Shown: positions 16,190 to 25,542, counted from the first letter of the stretch. The stretch is 64,000 nucleotides of DNA from CAG-273 sp963929915 (GCA_963929915.1 CAWVJY010000005.1:182646-246645), one strand, 5' to 3'. Notes: generated from the letters alone by a model not told the origin. Translations and numbers: made by a program.

Positions 16190-16936
16190 TTATCCTTGGT
16201 ACATACCCAATGTAAATATTTTTAACACGATTGTTAACAGTAGTTCTGGTGGCATAAAGATAACAACTAGAGTACTTGCTACAATAAATGGTCCAAATGG
16301 AATATACTCATTAAACTTTTTCTTTCTAAAAATTAAAATACCAATACTAATAACAGCTGCAAATAAAAAGGCAAGTACAGATACAATAATAATATTAAGC
16401 CATCCTAAAAATAGCCCCAAAGCTCCCATGAGTTTTACATCTCCAAAGCCCATAGCTTCTTTGCCTGCAACCAATCCTCCAATAAGAGTAATGAGTAAGA
16501 AAATTCCCCCACCAACTAACATGCCTAAAAGATTATCTATAAAAGTATTAATTCCTATACTGGTATTTAGAATAACGCTTAAGAAAGTGAAAAATAATCC
16601 TGCTTCAAACATTGTTAGATTAAGACGATTTGGAATAATTTGCAATTTTAAATCAATGCAAAATGCAGATAAAAGCATTGGTGTTAATACTAGGTATTTT
16701 GCTAAGTCTACACTAAAATTAAAGTTATATAATAAGCCAACATACATGATGGCTGTAATAATCATTAATAAATAGTTTGGTTTAAAATGTTTAAAATATT
16801 CTGTAAAAAGTTCTTTTGAAAAAACTTTTTTTTCGTCTGGTAGTCTTTTATTACACCAGTCTACTAATTGTCCTACAATAAGTCCTATTATTCCCACTAC
16901 TACATATGCTAGTATGTGTATATCATTTATATACAT
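16190..16936 (-). CDS. Prepilin peptidase, A24 family
   Basis: A 248-residue multi-pass membrane aspartic protease that cleaves the leader of type IV pilins and pseudopilins. The two catalytic aspartates are seen in FCIDLKLQIIPNRL (about 94) and in GFGDVKLMGALG (about 165). The N-terminal part (GQLVDWCNKRLP) resembles the start of the methylase half but lacks the CxxC pairs, so N-methylation is doubtful. It is the obvious candidate to process the three pilin-like leaders in this window, though no pilus assembly genes are here. Confidence 0.88.
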   Translation of the reverse strand: MYINDIHILAYVVVGIIGLIVGQLVDWCNKRLPDEKKVFSKELFTEYFKHFKPNYLLMIITAIMYVGLLYNFNFSVDLAKYLVLTPMLLSAFCIDLKLQIIPNRLNLTMFEAGLFFTFLSVILNTSIGINTFIDNLLGMLVGGGIFLLITLIGGLVAGKEAMGFGDVKLMGALGLFLGWLNIIIVSVLAFLFAAVISIGILIFRKKKFNEYIPFGPFIVASTLVVIFMPPELLLTIVLKIFTLGMYQG

Positions 16937-17070
16937 TGTTTAAATCCCTTTCCCTTCTTGTGTCGTAAACTTGTTAAAATTTTAAGTTTTAATTATTTTT
17001 AATTTTTTTGTTTACATTTTTTGTTTGCACTTCTTAATTATATTTTTTGCCTTATATTAAAATAGAAATT

Positions 17071-17583
17071 TTATTTTTTGATATTTTCCTCTTGTTTATA
17101 TTTTTCATATTTTTGAATGATTTTATTTTCTAGCGGTCTTTTTAGTTTCGTAATCCATATATCTTTTTCATGTAGTGGTTTTACTAATATAGAAAACATA
17201 TGGCACCTATTAGCACCAATTACATCTGTTAAAATTTGGTCTCCTACTACCCCAATTTGGTTACTTTCTAACTGCATTATTTTTTGTGCTTTATGAAATC
17301 CAAATTTTAATGGTTTAAAGGCAAAATAGATATAAGGAATTTCTAATTTTTGTGCTACTTTTTCTACTTTTTCTTTTTGGTTTGAATTAGATACAATACA
17401 TAGCTTAATACCTTCTTGTTCCATTTGTTTAATCCATTTTTGCGCTCCTACTAAGATATTTTTATGATAGTCAATTAAAGTATTATCTACATCTAAAATA
17501 AGGCCTTTTAATTGATATTTTTTTAATATTTCTGGTGTTATTTCTTTTACATTATTGAGGTATAATTTTGGATACCAGTTCAT
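17071..17583 (-). CDS. yqeG: YqeG-family HAD phosphatase
   Basis: About 170 residues with HAD motif I as LILDVDNTLIDY, motif II as CIVSNSN and motif III/IV around GVVGDQILTDVIGANR. YqeG proteins are HAD-IIIA phosphatases, often beside aroE, yqeH or other conserved Firmicutes genes; the substrate is uncertain and some members act on phosphatidylglycerophosphate. I prefer ATG 17583 (MNWYPK) over the upstream MLKVEED start, because GGAGG lies five bases before it. Confidence 0.88.
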   Translation of the reverse strand: MNWYPKLYLNNVKEITPEILKKYQLKGLILDVDNTLIDYHKNILVGAQKWIKQMEQEGIKLCIVSNSNQKEKVEKVAQKLEIPYIYFAFKPLKFGFHKAQKIMQLESNQIGVVGDQILTDVIGANRCHMFSILVKPLHEKDIWITKLKRPLENKIIQKYEKYKQEENIKK

Positions 17584-17815
17584 GTCTTCCTCCACTTTTA
17601 GCAAGTTTTCCTTTTTATTCTTCTATAATATTATCAATATGCTATTTATTTGTCAAGGAGAACTTTTGGTTGTGATTTTTGAAAATTTTCAGATACCATT
17701 TATTTATTCTTTATATTTTAACTTTATATTTTTTATTTTTGTAGGACAATTACTGAAAATTGTGTTATAATACATTTGCATCGCATAAAATTTATGTTTT
17801 TGAAGGAGGAGCTTT

Positions 17816-18058
17816 ATGCGGGACTATGTTTGTTACTATGAGGATCTTTTTACTGTAAGCATCCGTTATTCCAATGGAATCCTTATTGGAAAAATTGGAG
17901 TGTTTTTAGATGGTACTCCAAGAGAAAGAGATTTGGAGGCTATTTCTAAAGTTCTCCATGGTTACAGGGACATATCTCTAATGGAAAATCTAAAAAAGCA
18001 AATTGCTAAGGCATACACTCTTAGAATTTGCTACAATCCTCCCTCTTCTTCTAATTAG
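17816..18058 (+). CDS. Small protein of unknown function (CGG as second codon)
   Basis: An 80-residue frame with a strong GGAGGAG ribosome site and a terminator directly after it, so it is very likely expressed. No family was recognised. The protein is mixed in charge, with no membrane segment and a central GILIGKIGVFLDGTP stretch. Its second codon is CGG, the only in-phase CGG I found in the window that is not followed by a +1 shift: skipping the C there leads to a stop after 13 codons. It may be a true Arg codon or a regulatory stall site. Confidence 0.6.
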   Translation: MRDYVCYYEDLFTVSIRYSNGILIGKIGVFLDGTPRERDLEAISKVLHGYRDISLMENLKKQIAKAYTLRICYNPPSSSN

Positions 18059-18067
18059 AAGAAGAGC

Positions 18068-18098
18068 AAAAGGACTGCTAGTTTTAGCAGTTCCTTTT
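18068..18098 (+). terminator. Terminator of the small gene
   Basis: AAGGACTGCTA pairs with TAGCAGTTCCTT with one bulged base, followed by a T-rich tail. Confidence 0.75.
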
Positions 18099-18120
18099 AT
18101 TTAATTTTAATCTTATATTT

Positions 18121-18290
18121 TTTGTTTTTATGATTTTATATTTTTTATAATTTTATACTTTTATACTTTTATAATTTTATATTTTTATAATTTTTTATTT
18201 TTATAATTTTTTATTTTTATAATTTTTTTATTTTTATAATTTTATATTTTTATAATTTTTTATTCTTATATTTTCTATTTAATGATATTT
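18121..18290. repeat. Degenerate AT-only tandem repeat
   Basis: Repeated TTTTTATAATTTT-type units of about 14-17 bases fill most of the space between the small gene and sleB. There is no coding potential. Confidence 0.7.
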
Positions 18291-18310
18291 ATTTTTTTGT
18301 TCCATCTATT

Positions 18311-19015
18311 TTATTTACAAAATCTATGATTTCCAATAGTAACTGTCATAGGTCTTGACCAAATCCATTTATTAGTTGCTGTACTTGGATTAAAGTAGTA
18401 AATTGCTCCATAAGTTGGATCCCAACCATTTAAAGCATCTTGTGCGGCCTTAATTGCTGTAGAGTTTGGTGTTAAATTAATTTGTCCATCTGAAACAACA
18501 TCAAATGCTCCATTTTGATAGATTACCCCTGCAATTGTATTTGGGAAAGAACTACTCTTTACACGATTTAAAACTACGGCAGCTACTGCTACTTGGCCTG
18601 TGTAAGGTTCTCCTCTTGCTTCTCCATATACTAACCTTGCCAGCAAATTTAAGTCATTTGAGTTGCTTGAAGAACTAGAAGAAGAATTAGAGGAATTAAA
18701 AATTCCCATAGCAGCTAATGTATTTTTTCCTGCTATTCCATCTACAGTTAGTCCATTTTTCGATTGGAACCATCTTACTGCAGCTTGTGTTTGACTTCCA
18801 TAAATTCCATCGACATTTCCGCTATAATATCCCCATCTTTTTAATTTTGTTTGTATTTGTCTTACTTCTTCTCCTCTAGAACCATATTTAGATAATGCTT
18901 CTGTTTCATTGTTTCTAAAAAATACTTGATAAGATAAAAATATACTAAATACTAAGGTTATTGCAATCATTGCGATAGCAGTTTTCTTTTTTTTATGAAT
19001 GATATTCTTTAACAT
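18311..19015 (-). CDS. sleB: Spore cortex-lytic enzyme SleB
   Basis: About 234 residues: an N-terminal membrane anchor or uncleaved signal (about 12-33), a peptidoglycan-binding domain 1 repeat (SRGEEVRQIQTKLKRWGYY ... DGIAGKNTLAAMG), a serine/asparagine linker, and a SleB/CwlJ hydrolase domain (LLARLVYGEARGEPYTGQVA with the catalytic Glu, then GAIYYFNP). SleB degrades cortex peptidoglycan at germination, which fits the gerA operon at 40-44 kb. The start is MLKNII (GGAAAGTGG upstream); an ATG seven codons earlier lacks a ribosome site. Confidence 0.93.
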   Translation of the reverse strand: MLKNIIHKKKKTAIAMIAITLVFSIFLSYQVFFRNNETEALSKYGSRGEEVRQIQTKLKRWGYYSGNVDGIYGSQTQAAVRWFQSKNGLTVDGIAGKNTLAAMGIFNSSNSSSSSSSNSNDLNLLARLVYGEARGEPYTGQVAVAAVVLNRVKSSSFPNTIAGVIYQNGAFDVVSDGQINLTPNSTAIKAAQDALNGWDPTYGAIYYFNPSTATNKWIWSRPMTVTIGNHRFCK

Positions 19016-19179
19016 AAAAAATGCACCACTTTCCATTAAAATAATTTTATGATTATTTTAACCAAAATTGGTGCTTTTATTCATTTAAGAAATCTATTAT
19101 TTCTAGTTTTCTGACGTTCCCTTTATTCTAATGTATTTTTGTTTTACTTTTATTTTTATTTTACTTTACTTTACTTTTA

Positions 19180-20841
19180 TTAAAAAATTCCTACAATTTC
19201 ATTATTTTCATCTAAATCGATATTTTCTGCTGCAGGTACTTTTGGAAGTCCCGGCATTGTCATAATTTTACCAGTAATGACTACTATAAATTCTGCTCCT
19301 GCTCTTAGAATAACATCTTGTACATGAATTTTAAAAGGTTCTTTACATTCTAAATTTTTAGGATCATCTGATAAGGAATATTGCGTTTTTGCAATACATA
19401 CTGGTAATTTTCCATAGCCTAAGTTTGTAATTTCTTTTATTTTTTGAAGAGCATCTTCACTAAATTCTACTCCTTCTGCCCCATAAACTTTTGTGGCTAT
19501 TTGCTCAATTTTTTCTTCTATGGTTTTGTCTAGTTCATAGGCAAATGTAAAGTTTGATGGTTTTTCTACCAATTCTACAATTTGTTTTGCTAAGTCTTGC
19601 GCTCCTTCTCCACCTTTTTCCCAAGATTCTACTAAACTTAAGCCAATGCCTTTTTCTTGTAATTTATTTTGTAAAAAGTCAATTTCTTTTTGTGTGTCAT
19701 GAGTATATTTATTAATTGCTACTATTACATTTAATCCATATACCTTTTTTAAATTATCTATATGTTTTTCTAGGTTTGCAAATCCATTTGCTAAATATTC
19801 TATACTTTCTTGTTTAATATCTTCTTTTGGCATTCCACCATGATATTTTAATGCTTTTATGGTTGCTACACAAACTACAGCATCTGGTTTTAAATTAGCT
19901 ACTCTACATTTAATATCTAAGAATTTTTCTGCTCCCAAATCTGCCCCAAATCCTGCTTCGGTAATAACATAGTCTCCTAATTTTAAAGCAAGTTTGGTAG
20001 CAATTACACTATTACAGCCATGTGCAATATTGGCAAATGGTCCTCCATGTACAATAGCTGGTGTTTTTTCTAATGTTTGTACTAAATTTGGATGAATAGC
20101 ATCTTTTAATAGTACCGTCATTGCTCCATCTGCTTTTAAATCTTTTGCCGTAATTGGTTTGTTTTCTTTGGTATAACCTACAATAATGTTACCAATTCTT
20201 CTTTTTAAATCATGAATGTCTGTTGCTAGGCAAAAAATAGCCATAATTTCAGAAGCCACCGAAATATCAAAACCATCCATTCTTGGCACTATATTTTTTT
20301 CTTTGGATAAACCAGTGTTTACTGTTCTTAATTGTCTGTCATTTAAATCGACACATCTTTTCCAAACTACTCTGTCAAAACCTAATTCATTGCCAAAATA
20401 GATGTGGTTATCGATCATGGCAGAAAGTAGATTATTGGCAGAAGTAATTGCATGAATGTCCCCTGTAAAGTGTAAATTAATATCTTCCATTGGTGAAATT
20501 TGGCTATGTCCACCACCTGTTGCTCCACCTTTAATTCCAAAAACAGGTCCTAAAGATGGTTCTCTTAAAGCAAGTACAGCATTTTTTCCGCATTTTCTTA
20601 ACCCATCTGCTAAGCCAATTGCCATAGTAGTTTTTCCTTCTCCTAAAGGTGTAGGATTAATAGCTGTTACTAAAATTAGTTTGCCATCTTTTTTATTTTT
20701 TCTTTTGGTATAGCTTTCAGAGGAAATTTTTGCTTTGTATTTTCCATATAGTTCTAATTCTTCTTCCTCTATTCCTATACTTTCTGCAATTTTTGTAATT
20801 TTTTCTAATTTGGTATTTCTTGCAATTTCAATATCTTCCAT
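19180..20841 (-). CDS. fhs: Formate-tetrahydrofolate ligase
   Basis: This 553-residue enzyme makes 10-formyl-tetrahydrofolate from formate, ATP and tetrahydrofolate. The P-loop TPLGEGKTT lies near residue 65, followed by the conserved REPSLGPVFGIKGGATGGG and HAITSANNLLSA blocks. Length matches the family (about 555). Its product feeds Fmt, encoded 5 kb away, and purine synthesis. folD at 34.5-35.4 kb supplies the connected one-carbon step. An AGGGGGA ribosome site precedes the ATG. Confidence 0.98.
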   Translation of the reverse strand: MEDIEIARNTKLEKITKIAESIGIEEEELELYGKYKAKISSESYTKRKNKKDGKLILVTAINPTPLGEGKTTMAIGLADGLRKCGKNAVLALREPSLGPVFGIKGGATGGGHSQISPMEDINLHFTGDIHAITSANNLLSAMIDNHIYFGNELGFDRVVWKRCVDLNDRQLRTVNTGLSKEKNIVPRMDGFDISVASEIMAIFCLATDIHDLKRRIGNIIVGYTKENKPITAKDLKADGAMTVLLKDAIHPNLVQTLEKTPAIVHGGPFANIAHGCNSVIATKLALKLGDYVITEAGFGADLGAEKFLDIKCRVANLKPDAVVCVATIKALKYHGGMPKEDIKQESIEYLANGFANLEKHIDNLKKVYGLNVIVAINKYTHDTQKEIDFLQNKLQEKGIGLSLVESWEKGGEGAQDLAKQIVELVEKPSNFTFAYELDKTIEEKIEQIATKVYGAEGVEFSEDALQKIKEITNLGYGKLPVCIAKTQYSLSDDPKNLECKEPFKIHVQDVILRAGAEFIVVITGKIMTMPGLPKVPAAENIDLDENNEIVGIF

Positions 20842-20919
20842 TTAAAATTCCCCCTTTAGAATAAAATTTCTAATTTTATTTCATTTTAATATTTTGCTTT
20901 AGTAGCAAAATCCATAAAA

Positions 20920-21366
20920 TTAAAAAATCATGCCTACTAAAAATCCTATAAAAGCTCCTACAAATACTTGCACTGGTGTATGACCTAATACTTCTACTAA
21001 TCTTTCTGAAACTTCTACTCCTGTTAGCCCAGGTGTTTCTACAATTTTGTTTAATAGTTTTGCTTGTTTGCCGGCTGCCCTTCTAACTCCAGCTGCATCA
21101 TACATTACAATAAAAGAAAAAATTAAAGCTATGCCAAACAAAGGCGAAGTAATCCCTTCATTTTTTCCAATCATGGTAGTTAGTGAAACTACTACTGCTG
21201 AATGAGAACTTGGCATTCCACCTGCTTGTAATATTCTTTTAAAATTAAATTTTTTGGTTACTACTAAATCATAAATAAGTTTAAATAATTGTATTCCAAA
21301 CCATACCATAAATGGTACAATTATGTATTGATACTCACATATAAATTGATAAATCCCCTTTAACAT
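20920..21366 (-). CDS. Divergent PAP2 family membrane protein (DUF212)
   Basis: A 148-residue protein with three or four hydrophobic segments and the GGMPSSHSAVV motif near residue 50, which carries the Ser-His pair of PAP2 phosphatases; the GHTPVQVFVGA block near 128 completes the DUF212/YuiD pattern. Substrate unknown, presumably a lipid phosphate at the membrane. It ends 78 bases before fhs and starts just after xseB, in the same direction. Confidence 0.85.
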   Translation of the reverse strand: MLKGIYQFICEYQYIIVPFMVWFGIQLFKLIYDLVVTKKFNFKRILQAGGMPSSHSAVVVSLTTMIGKNEGITSPLFGIALIFSFIVMYDAAGVRRAAGKQAKLLNKIVETPGLTGVEVSERLVEVLGHTPVQVFVGAFIGFLVGMIF

Positions 21367-21372
21367 GTTTCT

Positions 21373-21612
21373 TTATTCCTCTTCCTGTATAAAATTTTCT
21401 TCTTTTATGTTATCTCCGTCTTTTAATAAAACGGTAATTCTTTTTTCTGCATTTTCTAAAAATTCATTGCATTGTTTGGATAATTTCATTCCTTCTTCGA
21501 ATTTAGAAACAGAAGTATCTAGGTCTAAATCTCCTTTTTCTAATTCACTTGCAATATTTTCTAATTGTTTCATTGCTTCTTCAAAATTTAAATTTTGTTC
21601 CTTTTCTGCCAT
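21373..21612 (-). CDS. xseB: Exodeoxyribonuclease VII small subunit
   Basis: 79 residues with the family core FEEAMKQLENIASELEKGDL and SVSKFEEGMKLSKQCNEFLENAEKRI. XseB coats the extended XseA arm to form exonuclease VII, which degrades single-stranded DNA. Unusually, one unrelated membrane protein gene lies between xseA and xseB. The ATG has a GGAGA ribosome site. Confidence 0.95.
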   Translation of the reverse strand: MAEKEQNLNFEEAMKQLENIASELEKGDLDLDTSVSKFEEGMKLSKQCNEFLENAEKRITVLLKDGDNIKEENFIQEEE

Positions 21613-21730
21613 TTTTTTCTCCTATTTTTATTTTTCTAATTTTATTTATTTTCATTATTTTACTTTTTTAAAGTTTTATTTAGTATTTTCTTTTTTATTT
21701 CTTATCCCACTTTATCTTTTTTGTCTTGTT

Positions 21731-22249
21731 CTATCTTTCAGTTACAATACCAGTGTCCACATCTACAATATAGAATTGAATAGATTTGGTAGAACTAGTA
21801 TCATAAACGGTTACACCATATTTTCCATCACTTTGAATACTTACATTAAAAGAAACGCCATTGGTGCTTCCCCAATCTTTTGTCCACTGTTCTTTTGCAA
21901 GTTCAATTGCCTTGGTTTCTCTAGGAGTAGCACGGTTGTCATCTTCTGTTAAATCAGTTTCATTTTCTTGATTACTGTTTTGTGCTTCATTATTTGAGGA
22001 ATTGGTTGTACTTCCTGCTTGTTCTGTATTTGTTACATTTTTTGTATTTCCATCACCAGTTTCTTCATTAAAAATTTCATTAAACATGTTTTCCAATCCA
22101 GTATTGGCATCTTCTAATACATTAGCAGCTCCTAAAGTGTTTGCATTCATTGGCTCATCTTGAAAATATTGATATACTGCAAAAATAATTGCAAATAAAA
22201 TTACAACAATTGCAATGATAATAATGGTATTTCTTACTGCTTTTGTCAT
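21731..22249 (-). CDS. Membrane-anchored protein of unknown function
   Basis: 172 residues: a single N-terminal transmembrane helix (about 8-28), a low-complexity Asn/Thr/Glu-rich middle (about 60-110) and a folded C-terminal domain (AIELAKEQWTKDWG ... YIVDVDTGIV) that may be a PepSY-like fold. The latter is a guess from the alternating beta pattern. It lies between xseA and xseB with short gaps, so it is part of that operon. GGAGGGG precedes the ATG. Confidence 0.7.
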   Translation of the reverse strand: MTKAVRNTIIIIAIVVILFAIIFAVYQYFQDEPMNANTLGAANVLEDANTGLENMFNEIFNEETGDGNTKNVTNTEQAGSTTNSSNNEAQNSNQENETDLTEDDNRATPRETKAIELAKEQWTKDWGSTNGVSFNVSIQSDGKYGVTVYDTSSTKSIQFYIVDVDTGIVTER

Positions 22250-22261
22250 TTTTTCCCCTCC

Positions 22262-23452
22262 TTATACTATTTTTGCTTTTGTTTTACCATCTTGCATACG
22301 AATTTCAATTTCTTCTTCTTTTTTTAGTTCTTTTGCGCTTTTTATTGCTTTGCCTTGTTTTAATACAATACTGTAACCTCTTGCTAATGTTTTTAAAGGA
22401 CTTAAAGCATCTAGTTTTAAAATTAAATTTTGAGTATTTGCCTTTTCTTTTTGCAATTTTTGCATTACACTATATTCCATAGTTTTTATTCTATTATCTA
22501 TTATCATATATTGTTCTTGAATTTTTTGAAGTGGCTGTGTAAACACTCTACTTTTCATGCATTTTTCATAACGCAATTTCATCAACTCTACTTTTTTTAC
22601 TAATGCTTGGGCAAATCTATTTTGATATTGGTAAAGCTTTTTTTCTAGTTCATCTATATTACTTACTGCCAGTTCTGCTGCTGCAGAAGGTGTTGGTGCT
22701 CTTAAATCTGCTACAAAATCTGCAATGGTAAAATCGGTTTCATGTCCTACTGCAGAAATAACAGGAATTTCTGAAGCATAAATAGCCCTTGCCACTATTT
22801 CTTCATTAAATGGCCATAAGTCTTCTAGGGAACCTCCTCCTCTTGCTACAATTAAAACATCTGCTAAATGATGTTCATTCATAAACTTAATTCCTTCTGC
22901 TATTTTTGTCCCTGCTCCTTCTCCTTGCACAGGAACAGGATAAAGCTTAATATGTACTTTTGGATTTCTTCTGGTTGATACATTAATAATATCACGTATT
23001 ACTGCACCTGTGTTAGAAGTTAATACTCCAATTGTTTGTGGCATCATAGGAATTGGCTTTTTATGGGAAGAATCAAATAGTCCTTCTTTTTCTAATTTTG
23101 CCTTTAATTCTTCGTAAGCTGCTCTTAAATCTCCTATTTTGCCTAGTTGCTTCATTGCTTTTGCATAGAGCTGATAAGTTCCATCTCTTTCAAATACAGA
23201 AACACTTCCTAGAATCATCACTTTCATTCCATCTTTTGGAACAAAGTCTAAATGGCCTGTATAAGTTTTAAACATAATACATTTAATAAGAGAAGTTTCA
23301 TCTTTTAAAGTAAAGTACATATGGCCTGTATAATGATGTTTAAAATTAGAGATTTCGCCTTCTATTAAGACATTGGCAAAAAACTCGTCATTATCAAATT
23401 TTTCTTTAATATATCTATTTAATTCACTTACACTAATTGGATTATAAGTCAT
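22262..23452 (-). CDS. xseA: Exodeoxyribonuclease VII large subunit
   Basis: 396 residues with the N-terminal OB domain (ISVSELNRYIKEKFDND, VLIEGEISNFKHH), the catalytic region (IGVLTSNTGAVIRDI, ARGGGSLEDLWPFNEE, SAVGHETDFTIADFVAD) and the long coiled C-terminal arm that binds XseB. It starts two bases from the nusB stop, as in many clostridia. No frame disturbance is seen. Confidence 0.97.
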   Translation of the reverse strand: MTYNPISVSELNRYIKEKFDNDEFFANVLIEGEISNFKHHYTGHMYFTLKDETSLIKCIMFKTYTGHLDFVPKDGMKVMILGSVSVFERDGTYQLYAKAMKQLGKIGDLRAAYEELKAKLEKEGLFDSSHKKPIPMMPQTIGVLTSNTGAVIRDIINVSTRRNPKVHIKLYPVPVQGEGAGTKIAEGIKFMNEHHLADVLIVARGGGSLEDLWPFNEEIVARAIYASEIPVISAVGHETDFTIADFVADLRAPTPSAAAELAVSNIDELEKKLYQYQNRFAQALVKKVELMKLRYEKCMKSRVFTQPLQKIQEQYMIIDNRIKTMEYSVMQKLQKEKANTQNLILKLDALSPLKTLARGYSIVLKQGKAIKSAKELKKEEEIEIRMQDGKTKAKIV

Positions 23453-23454
23453 TT

Positions 23455-23883
23455 TTATTCCTCTTCTGAAATTCCGCTTTTCTTAATAATATTAGCTAGT
23501 ATTCCATTAATAAAAGGAGCTGAATTATCATCACCATATTTTTTGGCTAGCTCAACTACTTCATTTACTACTACTTTATATGGTAGTTTGGTATATAAAA
23601 TCTCGTAAATGGCAAGCTTTAATAAAGTAATATTAATTTTAGAAATCCTTGTTATTTCCCATTTTTCTTTTAAATTATCAGAAATATTTTTTAAAATTTC
23701 TTCTTCGTGCTCTTCTATTCCTTGGGTGGTTTCTAAAATATATTTTTTTACTTTTTCTTCTTCTATTCCTTGTTGTTCTATAAATAACTGTATTTGTTCT
23801 GTTTGCTCACTTTCTGCTACTTTTTGAATTTCTAGACTATATAATAATTCAAATGCTAGTTCTCTTGTTTGCGTTCTTGTCAT
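23455..23883 (-). CDS. nusB: Transcription antitermination factor NusB
   Basis: 142-residue all-helical NusB, which binds boxA RNA with S10 to form rRNA antitermination complexes. TRTQTRELAFELLYSLEIQ opens the protein and YKVVVNEVVELAKKYGDDNSAPFINGIL closes it, both strongly conserved. It lies in the usual place between the Asp23/AmaP/DUF2273 cluster and xseA. Confidence 0.95.
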   Translation of the reverse strand: MTRTQTRELAFELLYSLEIQKVAESEQTEQIQLFIEQQGIEEEKVKKYILETTQGIEEHEEEILKNISDNLKEKWEITRISKINITLLKLAIYEILYTKLPYKVVVNEVVELAKKYGDDNSAPFINGILANIIKKSGISEEE

Positions 23884-23897
23884 GTTAGTTACTCCTT

Positions 23898-24113
23898 TTA
23901 TAATTTATCAATGAAATTCTTTGTGGTTTCTTTTACATGATCTTTATTTTTTTGAATATAATTTCCAAAATAAACACAAGCAATCACTAATAAAATACCA
24001 GTAATTACTTTATAAAGATCTGTACAAAATAGGATAATAGCTAGTGCTAAACCTACTAAAAAACCAATAATTGCTCCCCCATATTTATTTCCGATCTCTT
24101 TTAAATCGTTCAT
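23898..24113 (-). CDS. DUF2273 small membrane protein
   Basis: 71 residues with two transmembrane segments (about 12-30 and 33-50) and a GGAIIGFLVGLALA glycine-rich first helix. DUF2273 proteins are encoded with Asp23 and AmaP, and are thought to help hold the Asp23 envelope-stress complex at the membrane. GGAGG precedes the ATG, and nusB follows after 14 bases. Confidence 0.85.
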   Translation of the reverse strand: MNDLKEIGNKYGGAIIGFLVGLALAIILFCTDLYKVITGILLVIACVYFGNYIQKNKDHVKETTKNFIDKL

Positions 24114-24202
24114 GTTAGAACCTCCTTTATAGAGTTTTGTTTGATATTCCTTTCATGCTACAAAATTACACTATTTTTGATATATTCAAACATTTCCATT
24201 TT

Positions 24203-24760
24203 TTATTCTTGTACTATATTTTTTACAGGTTCAATGTCTTTTACTTTAATGTTTACCTCTTTTACTTCTAAATCAGATGTCTTTTTAATGGTAGTTTTTA
24301 TTTTGGTTTGTAAATTGGTAGATAGTTCTTTAATAATCGCATTTTCTTTTACACTTAAATTGACAAATACTTTTACATTATTTTCTTTGTCAAGTTCTAC
24401 TCTTGTAGTTACATTTTCTGCACTATCAAAGCCTTTTACAACATTATTTACCAAGTTTTCTAAGGTATCTTTGGTAATTAATAATTTACCATCAGAATTT
24501 TCTAATAAAATTCCATTTTTATAATCTGTTTCTTGTTTGCTACTAGATTCAAAAAAGATACATTTAATAGCAAGTAATATAAAGATAACACTAAGACCTA
24601 ATAAAATGTTAGAACATATTTGGTCTTGAATAGCACGAGTTACAATTTCATGCACAAATTCTACATCAAGCCATCCAAAAATCATTAAACATAAAATAAT
24701 GGATAAAATAAGTATTAATGTCGAAAAAAGAGCTAGTCCAATTCTATCTAAAATTTTCAT
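24203..24760 (-). CDS. amaP: Alkaline shock response membrane anchor protein
   Basis: 185 residues with two N-terminal transmembrane helices (about 8-30 and 50-66) followed by an Asp23-like cytoplasmic domain. This is the AmaP layout, which anchors Asp23 to the membrane. The C-terminus (DLEVKEVNIKVKDIEPV) is the family ending. It sits between asp23 and the DUF2273 gene, the standard order. Confidence 0.9.
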   Translation of the reverse strand: MKILDRIGLALFSTLILILSIILCLMIFGWLDVEFVHEIVTRAIQDQICSNILLGLSVIFILLAIKCIFFESSSKQETDYKNGILLENSDGKLLITKDTLENLVNNVVKGFDSAENVTTRVELDKENNVKVFVNLSVKENAIIKELSTNLQTKIKTTIKKTSDLEVKEVNIKVKDIEPVKNIVQE

Positions 24761-24868
24761 AATACATTCCTCCGTTTTTTGTTGTTTTATTTTTTACTTT
24801 TATTTTAACATAAACAATTATATAAAAATATTCCTGTCTGCGATATTTTGTTTTACCAATAAATTAAA

Positions 24869-24898
24869 AGGCACAGCAACATTTTTCTTCCCGTGCCT
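24869..24898 (-). terminator. Weak terminator or attenuator between asp23 and amaP
   Basis: AGGCAC and GTGCCT pair around an 18-base loop, and the reverse strand continues with TTTT. It may reduce transcription from asp23 into amaP. Confidence 0.4.
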
Positions 24899-24910
24899 AT
24901 TTTTAATACT

Positions 24911-25363
24911 TTATTGATTATTGTTTTCTGTTTTATTAATTTCCATATTTTCTGTACTAACTCCCTGAATATGTACATTTACTTCTACTACTTTTAAACC
25001 AGTCATACTTTCCACTGCTTTTTTTACCCTATTTTGAATTTCAAAGGCAACATCTGGAATTCTGGTGCCATATTCTACTATAATGTTAACATCAATTTTT
25101 GTTTCTTTTTCTCCAGATTCTACTTTAATTCCTTTTGATAAATTCTTTTTGCCACTAAGTACTTCAGAAATTCCACCTGCAAAGCCTCCAGACATTTCTG
25201 CTACTCCTGGTACCTCTGATGCAGCGACTCCCGCAATTACAGCAATTACGTCATCTGCAATTTTTATATTAGCATTGCTTTCTAATGCAACTTCCCCCAT
25301 ATTTTCTTCCACTTGTTCTAATTCTTTATTTCCTTGTTCTTGTAATTCTTTATTTTCTTCCAT
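24911..25363 (-). CDS. Asp23/Gls24 family envelope stress protein
   Basis: 150 residues: an acidic N-terminal tail, then the Asp23 core with IADDVIAVIAGVAASEVPGV, MSGGFAGGISEVLSGK and VNIIVEYGTRIPDVAFEIQ, ending in VVEVNVHIQGV. Asp23 proteins form a membrane-associated scaffold via AmaP and respond to cell-envelope stress. It heads the cluster that continues through amaP, DUF2273 and nusB. GGAGG lies before the ATG. Confidence 0.93.
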   Translation of the reverse strand: MEENKELQEQGNKELEQVEENMGEVALESNANIKIADDVIAVIAGVAASEVPGVAEMSGGFAGGISEVLSGKKNLSKGIKVESGEKETKIDVNIIVEYGTRIPDVAFEIQNRVKKAVESMTGLKVVEVNVHIQGVSTENMEINKTENNNQ

Positions 25364-25542
25364 AAAGAAACCTCCTTTTTTCTTACGAAATATATTTTTA
25401 CATATACTAAGTATACCAATTCTCTTAAAAATTTACAACTATTTTTAGAAATTTCATTAAACTTTCTAGCGAATAGTTTTACTTAATTTTATATATCGTT
25501 CAAACCAAATCTTATTATCTAAGCCATTATTTAGAAACATTT

